This document shows positions 1 to 6,860 of a DNA stretch of 7,008 nt, piece by piece. Both the position numbers and the translations under genes were made by a program. Position 1 is the stretch's first letter. Every line of letters begins with the position of its first letter. This stretch comes from an uncultured Ruminococcus sp. (GTDB lineage: Bacteria; Bacillota; Clostridia; Oscillospirales; Acutalibacteraceae): the NCBI GenBank assembly GCA_902767285.1, contig CACXHC010000232.1, forward strand, positions 1-7,008. Direction: 5' to 3'. The notes below the pieces were generated by a model that was not told where the DNA came from, made no database searches, and was given only the letters and a program-made list of their open reading frames with translations.

Positions 1-22
1 TAGTTTGTTTATTTGTATTTGT

Positions 23-58
23 TATAAATAGTGCAAAGAGTTTTGTCAGGGAGTAGGA
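23..58 (+). promoter_or_regulatory. Possible -10 box and ribosome binding site of the large dockerin gene
   Basis: TATAAA at 23-28 could serve as a -10 box. No good -35 hexamer lies 16-18 bases upstream inside the window, so the promoter is weak, activator-dependent or miscalled. AGGGAG at 48-53 (11 bases from the ATG) and AGGA at 55-58 (6 bases from it) are purine-rich; the second has better spacing and supports translation from the ATG at 65. Confidence 0.4.
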
Positions 59-64
59 TATAAA

Positions 65-3000
65 ATGAATTTTAATATAAATAGAAATTTGAGAAGATGT
101 GCGGCACTGGTACTCACATCGGCTTTACTTTTTTCGGGCAGTATATCAAATTTGCCGGTAGCTGCCGAAAATACCGAGATTGTTAATTCCGGTGCCGATA
201 GCACAACACAGCTTCGTATATATAATAATACGAGAGATATGGATATTTCGGATTCTCCTAACATCTATCTCGATAACTCCGATATTGCAGACGGTAAAAC
301 GTCTACGTCTGTTACGGTTACTCTTGTTGACAAAGACGGAAAACTCGTTGATAAAAAAGGCGAACGCATAGCTTATGATATAAGCGAACCAAACAACAGT
401 ATTATAGTTGAAGATGTTACTCCCAAAGGCGAAACATCAAGTGTTACTCTTAATATATCCTCAGAAAAAACCGAGAACGGAACTGTTGTTCCGCTAAATC
501 CCGGAATTGTTACCATAACATTTTCCAATACTTCAGGTACGGTGAACACCGTGCTTAGATGCAGTGTTTTCAAGCCGGCTACGGATATGCTCGTTTATTG
601 GGACGGCAGCGAAACACCTCTTCCTCTCAACGATTTTTGTGAATCCAACTCCACACAGCTTAATGCTGTTGAGAATCATTCATATCAGATTACAACGGGC
701 GTCATTCCATCAAACTCCACAGATCAGGTAACATGGGCAGTTTGGGATGGTGTGTATAACGGAGAAAAGGGCGAATCTCCCAAGGCTACCGATAAAGCAA
801 CCGTAAGTGCAGACGGAATATTTACTGCCAAAAGCGAAGGAACAGTAACTTTGGTCGGAAAATTTGCCATGACCGGCAGTTCTCCACGTCTTTATTGTTA
901 CGGTGAAAAAGAACTTTATTCGACAAACGGCGGTTCTACTAAAGCGAATGTCAAAACTGTTCCGAAATATATTCATATAAATATAGTAAAAGAAAATCCG
1001 GCACTGATGATTATATTTGATGATCCGCCGGAAGTTATTGAGGAAGGCGAAACATTGTCCATTCTTCCCGAAATAACCCCGTCATTTACAGGTAACGGAT
1101 ATAGCGAAAGCACCGACAAATTCCGTTGGGTGTCGAGTGACCCGAATGTTGTATCAGTAGATCAGGACGGCACAATAAAAGGTCTTGCCAAAGGCGAGGC
1201 GACAATTACTCTTTACGGTGAAAATCCCGATGTTTACGCCGAGCAGAAAATAAGAGTCATCCGCAAAGCGACAAGCATTACGCTCACTCCGAAAACTGCT
1301 CAGACAAGAGTTGGTGTATCAATGGAGCTGACAGCAGTTCTCCCGGACGGTCAGGAAGATGAAATCAAGTGGGAAGTATCCGACAGCAAAATTGCATCAA
1401 TAGAGCCTGTTAACAAAGGCGAATATACAGCTTCGCAAACAGCGATATTGACAGGTCTTTCGGAAGGTACCGTAACCGTTACGGCAACGGCATTACATTC
1501 GGGAATGTCGGCGGAAAGTACGGTAGTAGTTAAAAAGAGCAGTGAAAATGACGGTATAAAACTTTTTTATGAAGGAAAAGACGGCGAACTCCCGATTGTA
1601 GACAGCAGTGTGCTTAATGTTTATACTAATCAGAATATAAAGATAAATTCGTCTACATCATCAGAAACAGTTTCAAAAGATATTGTTTGGGAAATTTTCG
1701 GTAATGACGAAGATTATATCACAATACCCAATCAAGATTCCGAAAGCATAACCATTCACGGAACTTCCCAAGGAACAGTTACAGTAAAAAGCTATTTGCA
1801 GTCCAATCCGGCAGTAAGCAGAGTTTTTTATGTTACCGTACTAAAAGCCTGCGATAATGTAAAAATTATTGACAGTGAAAAGGTCGAAATTCCAAAAAAT
1901 AAGTTTGTAAATGTCGGTTCACTTTTTACTGTGTTTGCAGATTTGACTATTGACGGAAATTACCCCTATCAACATTCCGATAAAATTGAAAAGTGGGAAA
2001 CCAGCGATGCTTCTATTGCTCAAGTTGATAATAACGGTAATATCCGTGCTGTTAGTAATGGTTCGGTAAAAATAACGGTAAAAACGGCATCCGGAAAGAC
2101 CGCATCAAAAGATATAACTGTTTTTACGACATCTCAAGTTATAATGAATAAGGTTGAGGCATCGGCAAACGGCAATCTTCCAACGGCAACAATAGGCGTT
2201 GACCGCAATATGGAGGGCAAAACTACACTCGGCGTTACAATAAAAGATCAAGATAATAATATTGTAAGGAATGTTGATTGTATTTGGACATCTTCCGACC
2301 CTTCAGTTGCAACGGTAGATAAAAACGGCGTTGTTACAGCGGTAAATCTCGGAAAAACGACTATTACCGTAAAATCCGGTAATAAGTATGATCAATGTAA
2401 TCTTACTGTAACGGCACCCATTCAGATAACCGAAATTGACCCGGTAACTACCCAGATATATTCTCCTATAAAGCAGTATTACGAGCCAAAACCAACTATA
2501 ACATTTTTTGGATATACTCTTATTGAAGGACTCGATTATCATTTTGATTATGAGAATAATACAAAACTCGGCAGAGCAAAAATGAGCATTGTCGGAGAAA
2601 GATATTTTACGGGAAGTGTCAACCGAACTTTTGATATTCAGGCAAAACAGCTCACCGATCCCGAAATACAGGTTGAACCCATAGAAAGAGTTAAATGCAC
2701 CGGACAAAATGTAATGCCCGAGCCTGTTATAACTTGCTCCGGAATGACTTTGAATTACGAAACAGACTACACATACAGTTATACGAACAATCAGAAACCC
2801 GGAACAGCAACTATAACTATAAGAGGTGTGGGAAATTACACCGGTTCCATAAAAAAGAATTTTGAGATATACTGCAATCACGAGAGTGTAACCGATGCGG
2901 TCGTAGTAAGAGAGCCTACTTGTGCCGAGGTTGGTATAAGTTCGTGTACCTGCAATATCTGCGGAGAGAAGATAGAAACCGAAATAGAAAAAATTCCGCA

Positions 3001-4453
3001 TACGTTTGAAGAAAAAATAGTTGAGCCGACAGCCAATGAAGAAGGATATACACTCCATTACTGCACGGTTTGCGGTGGATATTACAAAGATAATTATACC
3101 GAAAAAGTACCGGGAATAAATATTACCGATTGTATAGCAAATCTAAGCGGAACAAAATTTGCTTATACCGGTTCAGAGATTAAACCTAAAGTTTCGTTGA
3201 GGTATCATGATACCGCACTTGTTGAAAATGCCGATTTTCTTGTTACTTATCTTGATAATATTGAAAAAGGCACAGCATACGCTATAATCACAGGAATAGG
3301 AATGTATGTAGGAACAGGAAAAATTCAGTTTTCCATAGATGATACCGGAGATATAATAGAATCTGATACCGATACTCAAACCGAAATCGTAACAACTGAC
3401 AGTGATGTTCTTTCAACCGATGACGACAGAATCGATATAACTCAAAAGGGAGTAGGTTCGCTTCCGACAGTTGTTTACAATCCTTCGAGCGTTCCTTACG
3501 AGCCGAAACCCGTTGTAAATCTTGGCAACAATGCTTTGATAGAAAATGTTGATTTCGTGATGGCTTATGCAAATAATGACAAGGTGGGAACGGCATCTGT
3601 GGTAATGACGGGTATAGGCAGATATAAAGGGGTTGCGAGATTTGAGTTTGATATACTTGCAAAACCGCTTACTGATGCAGATATAACCGTAAAGGCAATA
3701 GATAAGCAAAAATGTACGGGAAAAGCGGTTACACCTCAGCCCGTTGTTATATGTGGAACAAACGATATTCTCGCAAATCGCCGTGATTACAAGGTTACTT
3801 ATACCGATAACGTTAATCCGGGAGTTGCAACGGCAGTAATAACGGGAATCGGAAATTACACCGGTTCGCTGTCGCTGTCGTTTCGAATAGAGTGTGAACA
3901 TCAATACAGCGAGCAAATTGTGCCTCCGACATATAATTCGAGAGGATATACGCTTCATACCTGCAATATCTGCAAGGAAACATACAGAGATAATTATACG
4001 GAACAACTTCAGGCAGTTGATATAAAAAATTGTGATGTAACTCTTGAGTATGATTCAATATCATATACCGGCGAGGAGCTGAAGCCGTCTGTAAGAATAG
4101 TTTATAATGGAAAAGTTGTTGAACCTGAATCGAATTACACTGTAAGTTACGGCAGTAATATTAATGTTGGAGTGGCAAGTGTAACGATAACCGGAAAGGG
4201 TGCATATACGGGTACAATTATAAAGACATTCCAAATACTTTCTGGAACTATCGGTGATTTAAATGCCGATGGAGTAGTTTCTGCCGAAGATGCACTGAGT
4301 GTTCTTCGTTCGACTGTCGGACTTTTGACTCTTGACGATTTCCAAAGAGCCATGGCGGACGTTAATCATGATGGAGAAGTTACCGCAGAGGACAGTTTGC
4401 TTATACTTCGATCAACGGTAGGACTTCAGCAGTTGGCATCTAATATAAGTTAA
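65..4453 (+). CDS. Secreted multi-Ig (BIG2-like) repeat protein with C-terminal type I dockerin
   Basis: Predicted extracellular structural or adhesive protein of 1462 residues. Residues 1-34 are a signal peptide: basic N-region ending RR, hydrophobic core ALVLTSALLF, likely cleavage after VAA34. Residues about 50-310 hold two divergent Ig-like modules. Residues about 330-785 hold five BIG2-like modules, marked by motifs such as WVSSDPNVVSVDQDG and WTSSDPSVATVDKNG followed by G-x-T-T-I-T-V strands. Residues 798-1391 form two related superblocks of short beta repeats (consensus G-x-A-x-V-x-I-x-G-x-G-x-Y-x-G-x4-F-x-I) with Cys-x2-Cys modules, joined by an acidic Asp/Thr linker at about 1092-1136. 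Residues 1397-1455 are a dockerin with two complete calcium loops. I see no enzyme domain, LPXTG motif, SLH domain or further membrane segment, so surface retention would depend on a cohesin partner encoded elsewhere. The ATG at 65 is supported by AGGA six bases upstream and by the intact signal peptide. It is convergent with the next gene. Exact ligand unknown. Confidence 0.93.
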   Translation: MNFNINRNLRRCAALVLTSALLFSGSISNLPVAAENTEIVNSGADSTTQLRIYNNTRDMDISDSPNIYLDNSDIADGKTSTSVTVTLVDKDGKLVDKKGERIAYDISEPNNSIIVEDVTPKGETSSVTLNISSEKTENGTVVPLNPGIVTITFSNTSGTVNTVLRCSVFKPATDMLVYWDGSETPLPLNDFCESNSTQLNAVENHSYQITTGVIPSNSTDQVTWAVWDGVYNGEKGESPKATDKATVSADGIFTAKSEGTVTLVGKFAMTGSSPRLYCYGEKELYSTNGGSTKANVKTVPKYIHINIVKENPALMIIFDDPPEVIEEGETLSILPEITPSFTGNGYSESTDKFRWVSSDPNVVSVDQDGTIKGLAKGEATITLYGENPDVYAEQKIRVIRKATSITLTPKTAQTRVGVSMELTAVLPDGQEDEIKWEVSDSKIASIEPVNKGEYTASQTAILTGLSEGTVTVTATALHSGMSAESTVVVKKSSENDGIKLFYEGKDGELPIVDSSVLNVYTNQNIKINSSTSSETVSKDIVWEIFGNDEDYITIPNQDSESITIHGTSQGTVTVKSYLQSNPAVSRVFYVTVLKACDNVKIIDSEKVEIPKNKFVNVGSLFTVFADLTIDGNYPYQHSDKIEKWETSDASIAQVDNNGNIRAVSNGSVKITVKTASGKTASKDITVFTTSQVIMNKVEASANGNLPTATIGVDRNMEGKTTLGVTIKDQDNNIVRNVDCIWTSSDPSVATVDKNGVVTAVNLGKTTITVKSGNKYDQCNLTVTAPIQITEIDPVTTQIYSPIKQYYEPKPTITFFGYTLIEGLDYHFDYENNTKLGRAKMSIVGERYFTGSVNRTFDIQAKQLTDPEIQVEPIERVKCTGQNVMPEPVITCSGMTLNYETDYTYSYTNNQKPGTATITIRGVGNYTGSIKKNFEIYCNHESVTDAVVVREPTCAEVGISSCTCNICGEKIETEIEKIPHTFEEKIVEPTANEEGYTLHYCTVCGGYYKDNYTEKVPGINITDCIANLSGTKFAYTGSEIKPKVSLRYHDTALVENADFLVTYLDNIEKGTAYAIITGIGMYVGTGKIQFSIDDTGDIIESDTDTQTEIVTTDSDVLSTDDDRIDITQKGVGSLPTVVYNPSSVPYEPKPVVNLGNNALIENVDFVMAYANNDKVGTASVVMTGIGRYKGVARFEFDILAKPLTDADITVKAIDKQKCTGKAVTPQPVVICGTNDILANRRDYKVTYTDNVNPGVATAVITGIGNYTGSLSLSFRIECEHQYSEQIVPPTYNSRGYTLHTCNICKETYRDNYTEQLQAVDIKNCDVTLEYDSISYTGEELKPSVRIVYNGKVVEPESNYTVSYGSNINVGVASVTITGKGAYTGTIIKTFQILSGTIGDLNADGVVSAEDALSVLRSTVGLLTLDDFQRAMADVNHDGEVTAEDSLLILRSTVGLQQLASNIS
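2456..3337 (+). repeat. Superblock I of an internal protein duplication (residues 798-1091)
   Basis: First copy of a duplicated multi-module unit within the dockerin protein. In order it has a YEPKP-led repeat (Y806), a CTGQNV-led repeat, a C937-x-H939 segment, a first Cys module (C953, C961, C963-x2-C966, then H979), a second Cys module (GYTLH, then C1000-x2-C1003, ending DNYTE), and a last beta repeat ending QFSI. It corresponds to 3473-4237 at an offset of 339-340 residues for its first half and 300 residues for its second half, meaning this copy carries about 40 extra residues, namely one Cys module. The copies are diverged at DNA level, so the duplication is old or under strong constraint only at key positions. 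Confidence 0.85.
3473..4237 (+). repeat. Superblock II of the internal protein duplication (residues 1137-1391)
   Basis: Second copy, with the same module order: YEPKP repeat (Y1145), CTGKAV repeat, C1277-x-H1279 segment, a single Cys module (GYTLH, C1300-x2-C1303, DNYTE), and a last repeat ending TFQI. Shared landmarks with superblock I include AKQLTD/AKPLTD, GNYTGS, GYTLH and DNYTE. It lacks the first Cys module of superblock I. The six beta repeats in the two copies resemble those common in clostridial cell-surface proteins next to BIG2 domains; I do not assign them a specific family accession. Confidence 0.85.
4253..4429 (+). other. Type I dockerin-coding segment (residues 1397-1455)
   Basis: Two EF-hand-like calcium loops follow the dockerin pattern D-x-N-x-D-G-x5-D: loop one uses D1398, N1400, D1402, G1403 and D1409; loop two uses D1432, N1434, D1436, G1437 and D1443. 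Each loop is followed by a helix containing the same string LRSTVGL. Positions 10 and 11 of each loop, which in clostridial dockerins contribute to cohesin specificity, are Ala-Glu in both halves. That symmetry is consistent with the dual-binding-mode idea known for type I dockerins, but the cohesin partner cannot be told from this sequence. Confidence 0.92.
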
Positions 4454-4459
4454 TGAAAA

Positions 4460-4492
4460 AAATCCCGGTGAGAATGATTCTCGCCGGGATTT
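4460..4492. terminator. Bidirectional intrinsic terminator between convergent genes
   Basis: A 15-bp stem (4460-4474 paired with 4478-4492) with a TGA loop and one G-T wobble. On the plus strand it is followed by CTTTTTT (4493-4499); on the minus strand it is followed by a run of T complementary to the A tract at 4456-4462. It begins 6 bases after the TAA of the dockerin gene and ends 14 bases before the TAA of the LRR gene, so it should stop transcription from both sides. Confidence 0.93.
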
Positions 4493-4506
4493 CTTTTTTG
4501 AAAGAA

Positions 4507-6099
4507 TTATTTGAATTTGAGGACGTTTTCGGAGCTGGTATTGTTTTTCCAAGGAGAAAAGCTATCGAAAAGTTCGGAGAGGTCATTTGGGAGAGTGTCA
4601 CGAAATTCTGTGAGGATTCCAAAAAGCTGGTTTACCGGTTGCATAATTTGACTGCTGTCCGAACCTGATATTATCATATTTCGTATATCATCGATGATGT
4701 TTTCCATCATGTCAAGATTGTGAAGCTGGGTACGTTGCTCCGGTGTATACTCGTCATGCAGAACGATAGTTCTCGCAAAACCCGAGTTTATCATGTAATA
4801 ATTGTTGATAAGAACTTGAATTTTCATATCTCCGCCATTTTGAACTTTATCAACAGCACACTCAAGAAGTTCGATTATATTGTCACTTGTAACAAATTTA
4901 CCGCTTTCAAATAATGCTTTTACGGTTGTGTAATCGTTAACATTTATGAAGTAGCAAATAAAATCCGAGGCGTGCTGCCAAATATAAAGTTCGGCGGCTT
5001 TTTCTTTTAGTTGAATAAATTTTGCGGCGACTATGCTGTACTTCATAGGAAGATACATATTTGCTTCATAGTCTGACGTTAATATCATTTTTTCGATTAT
5101 AGTTATGGGAACACGTTCCCACGCAGCGGCGGTGCAGGATATGTCGAGGTTTTGTATATTTCGTGACATAAGCATCGAGCCGGGGGAGTAGTATTTTGGC
5201 TTTGTAAGGTGAGTAAATTCTCGTATTTGAGTTGTTTTTGAGGGAGTTTGTTTGCTGTCGGGATTTATCGCAACGGCTTTGTTTAAGGGTTGGTTCACTT
5301 CGCCCGGGATTTCATCGGCATTTTTTGAGCTGGAAATTTCGAAATCATTTTTCTTTTTGATTTTGTAGCCAACAAACGAGCCTCTTATATTGTGGTAATC
5401 ATCGGGCAAAGATATTTCGAGCAGAGGGCAGTCCGAAAAAGCCTCTTTGCCTATTTTAGATACACTGTCGGGAATGACGAGATTATTTAGTTTTACGCAG
5501 TCACGAAAAGCGTGGTCACCTATTTCGGTTATGTTGTTTGAGAGCTTTATTTCTTCGAGAGAAGAACACCCCCAAAAGGCACTTCCACCGATTCGCACAA
5601 CGCTGTCAGGAACGACTACATAAGTTAAAGAAGAACAGCCACAAAAAACAAAGTCGCAAAGTTCGGTAACATTTGGCGGAATATTTATACTTTCCAAGGA
5701 TTTGCAGCCATAAAAGGCATGAACTTCGATTTTTGTTATACCTTCGGGGAGGGTTATATCTTTGAGTCCGGTGCAATTACAGAACATATATTCATTGATT
5801 TGCTTCATGCCCACAGGCAGCGACAAAGACTTAAGCGAACTGCAATTACGGAAAGCCTCGCCGCCGATTTTGGTAATACCGCCGGGGAGGTTTATTTTTT
5901 CAAGATTTGAACAGCCTTTAAAAGCCTCGTTACCGATTTCGGTAATACCCAAAGGCAGAGTTATAGTTTTTACGCCTGTACACATACTGAAGGCTTTTGC
6001 ACCTATTTTTTTTACAGTATCCGGAACAACCACATCAGATTTAGAAAGGACGTTATAAGTATATTTAACCAGAATACCGTTTTCTATTTTGAATCCCAC
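4507..6099 (-). CDS. BspA-type leucine-rich-repeat protein with helical C-terminal domain, predicted cytosolic
   Basis: Protein of about 530 residues, role unknown. After a short N-terminal segment (FKIENGILVKY) come nine 23-residue leucine-rich repeats of the BspA/LRR_5 type at about residues 23-229, plus a degenerate tenth to about 249; the unit is roughly I-x-L/I-P-x-x-I/V-x-x-I-G-x-x-A-F-x-x-C-x-x-L-x-x. A polar linker (about 250-310, rich in Ser, Lys, Asn and Pro) leads to an all-helical-looking domain (about 315-530) that could be an ankyrin-like solenoid; that is inference. No signal peptide or membrane segment is seen, unlike classical secreted BspA proteins. The frame stays open upstream to a GTG at 6123, but GTG at 6099 is preferred: AGGGGG lies 7 bases before it and the protein then starts at the conserved N-terminal segment. 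Possibly cotranscribed with the membrane-protein gene upstream. Such repeats usually bind proteins. Confidence 0.9.
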   Translation of the reverse strand: MGFKIENGILVKYTYNVLSKSDVVVPDTVKKIGAKAFSMCTGVKTITLPLGITEIGNEAFKGCSNLEKINLPGGITKIGGEAFRNCSSLKSLSLPVGMKQINEYMFCNCTGLKDITLPEGITKIEVHAFYGCKSLESINIPPNVTELCDFVFCGCSSLTYVVVPDSVVRIGGSAFWGCSSLEEIKLSNNITEIGDHAFRDCVKLNNLVIPDSVSKIGKEAFSDCPLLEISLPDDYHNIRGSFVGYKIKKKNDFEISSSKNADEIPGEVNQPLNKAVAINPDSKQTPSKTTQIREFTHLTKPKYYSPGSMLMSRNIQNLDISCTAAAWERVPITIIEKMILTSDYEANMYLPMKYSIVAAKFIQLKEKAAELYIWQHASDFICYFINVNDYTTVKALFESGKFVTSDNIIELLECAVDKVQNGGDMKIQVLINNYYMINSGFARTIVLHDEYTPEQRTQLHNLDMMENIIDDIRNMIISGSDSSQIMQPVNQLFGILTEFRDTLPNDLSELFDSFSPWKNNTSSENVLKFK

Positions 6100-6106
6100 A
6101 CTGATT

Positions 6107-6112
6107 CCCCCT
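6107..6112 (-). promoter_or_regulatory. Shine-Dalgarno site that decides the GTG start of the LRR gene
   Basis: AGGGGG on the minus strand, 7 bases upstream of the GTG at 6097-6099. It would lie inside the coding region if the more upstream GTG at 6121-6123 were used, and that upstream GTG has no purine-rich site at proper spacing. This argues for the shorter protein. Confidence 0.75.
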
Positions 6113-6121
6113 AAGGAAAAC

Positions 6122-6137
6122 ACATTTAAGCAAATGT
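6122..6137. repeat. Small inverted repeat in the leader of the LRR gene
   Basis: Perfect 6-bp arms ACATTT and AAATGT around a 4-base spacer, 10 bases upstream of the Shine-Dalgarno site of the LRR gene. With a two-base bulge the arms extend into flanking A and T runs. It could be a weak RNA hairpin or an operator dyad; it is AT-rich and short enough to be chance. Confidence 0.35.
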
Positions 6138-6200
6138 TTTAATACATAATTATTTTACCACCTTTTTAAATAAAAGTATATAGAAATAAGTGATTTTTTA
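6124..6200 (-). other. AT-rich intergenic spacer between the S-component and LRR genes
   Basis: With the preferred start the gap is 101 bases (6100-6200). It has no convincing terminator for the S-component gene. It does contain AAAGGTGG on the minus strand followed 10 bases later by ATG TAT TAA (6139-6147), a two-codon reading frame in frame with the LRR gene. TATACT near 6175-6180 resembles a -10 box but lacks a good -35. Confidence 0.4.
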
Positions 6201-6800
6201 TTAAAAATTTTCATTATCTTTTTCTTCGGAATCATTTTTAGAAAATTTTGGAAGATAATTATGCAAAGCCTTGTTAAGCGGAACAACCAGCAATAGCGAT
6301 CCAATTATAGCAACAGTTTGGTTTATGCCTGATGTTATCATTTTAGGTGAGCAAGCAACAACCGCCGCCGAGAAGGTGCTTCCCGTAACCATAAGTTTAA
6401 CAATACTTTCGGTGATATAGAGAATCCAGTACAGCACACCGCCCGAAACAGCGGCAACAGTATTTCTCTTTATGGAAAGACCTTTTGAGTTGCCGGAATT
6501 TGATATTGTTCCGCAAACAAAAGCCATAACAAAGAATTTGATAAAGGTAAGCGGGGCAGAAGTTATATATACAGGATCGAGAAGGTCATACATACCGTTT
6601 CCGATTCCGGCGGCAAGACCTCCGTAAACTCCACCAAAAAGCATACCGCCCAGCAAAACAAGAATATTGCTTACTTTTAGCATGGTTTGTCCTGCCGGAG
6701 TGGCTATCGGTATCTTGAGAAAGTATGTGGTTACGAAAATCATCGCCGCCATAACAGCAGATAAAATGTAGTTAAGTAATTTTTTTTGTTTAAGATTCAT
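6201..6800 (-). CDS. ECF transporter S component-like membrane protein (riboflavin-transporter S family, substrate unassigned)
   Basis: A 199-residue polytopic inner-membrane protein, probably the substrate-binding subunit of an energy-coupling-factor vitamin or micronutrient importer. About six hydrophobic segments can be placed near residues 8-28, 42-58, 58-73, 82-98, 112-137 and 152-176, with a polar, charged C-terminal tail. The Gly-rich stretch LGGMLFGGVYGGLAAGIGNG followed by YDLLDP and a SAPLTFIK loop matches the pattern I know for the ECF riboflavin-type S-component family (formerly DUF1393). Length fits that family. No EcfA ATPase or EcfT gene is adjacent, so it would share a general energising module encoded elsewhere, as group II S components do. 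ATG at 6800 is preceded by GGAG at a 10-base spacing. The substrate cannot be read from sequence; the short leader has no room for a riboswitch. Confidence 0.85.
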   Translation of the reverse strand: MNLKQKKLLNYILSAVMAAMIFVTTYFLKIPIATPAGQTMLKVSNILVLLGGMLFGGVYGGLAAGIGNGMYDLLDPVYITSAPLTFIKFFVMAFVCGTISNSGNSKGLSIKRNTVAAVSGGVLYWILYITESIVKLMVTGSTFSAAVVACSPKMITSGINQTVAIIGSLLLVVPLNKALHNYLPKFSKNDSEEKDNENF

Positions 6801-6810
6801 AATTTTGTCA

Positions 6811-6815
6811 CTCCT
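6811..6815 (-). promoter_or_regulatory. Ribosome binding site of the ECF S-component gene
   Basis: AGGAG on the minus strand, 10 bases upstream of the ATG at 6798-6800, in an A-rich context. It is a slightly long but ordinary spacing and fixes the start codon. Confidence 0.75.
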
Positions 6816-6831
6816 TTTTTGTGATGAAAAA

Positions 6832-6860
6832 ATTATATCACGAGCATGGCTCTTTGTAAA
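6832..6860 (-). promoter_or_regulatory. Sigma-A-type promoter of the ECF S-component gene
   Basis: On the minus strand, TTTACA (complement of 6855-6860) and TATAAT (complement of 6832-6837) are separated by exactly 17 bases. The -10 is perfect and the -35 differs from TTGACA at one position. Transcription would begin near 6825, giving a leader of about 25 bases. The downstream LRR gene may be read from the same promoter, because I see no GC-rich hairpin with a T tract between the two genes. Confidence 0.82.

Noticed and set aside
65..165. Lipoprotein signal (C12) in the dockerin protein
   Set aside because: Cys12 precedes the hydrophobic core rather than following a lipobox, so a normal signal-peptidase I site after residue 34 fits better.
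2303..3058. Long open frame of 251 codons on the minus strand inside the dockerin gene
   Set aside because: It lies wholly antisense to a well-supported coding region, gives a Tyr/Cys/Ile-rich product without recognisable domains, and has no ribosome site. It is a frame shadow.
3413..4006. Open frame of 197 codons on the minus strand
   Set aside because: Antisense to the repeat superblock, with Cys/Arg/Tyr-rich composition typical of shadow translation and no family resemblance.
4453..4668. Plus-strand frame directly after the dockerin gene
   Set aside because: It begins inside the terminator hairpin and overlaps the 3' end of the LRR gene antisense; no ribosome site.
5411..6030. Regularly spaced similar segments, considered as a CRISPR or DNA tandem array
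   Set aside because: The 69-base periodicity comes from 23-residue leucine-rich repeats in a coding frame; the units are diverged with no spacer-repeat structure.
5762..6058. Plus-strand frame of 98 codons opposite the LRR region
   Set aside because: Its periodic sequence mirrors the LRR repeat read on the other strand; it has no independent start signals.
6801..6831. Possible riboswitch upstream of the transporter gene
   Set aside because: The inferred transcript leader is only about 25 bases, too short for any known vitamin riboswitch, and no conserved core is visible.
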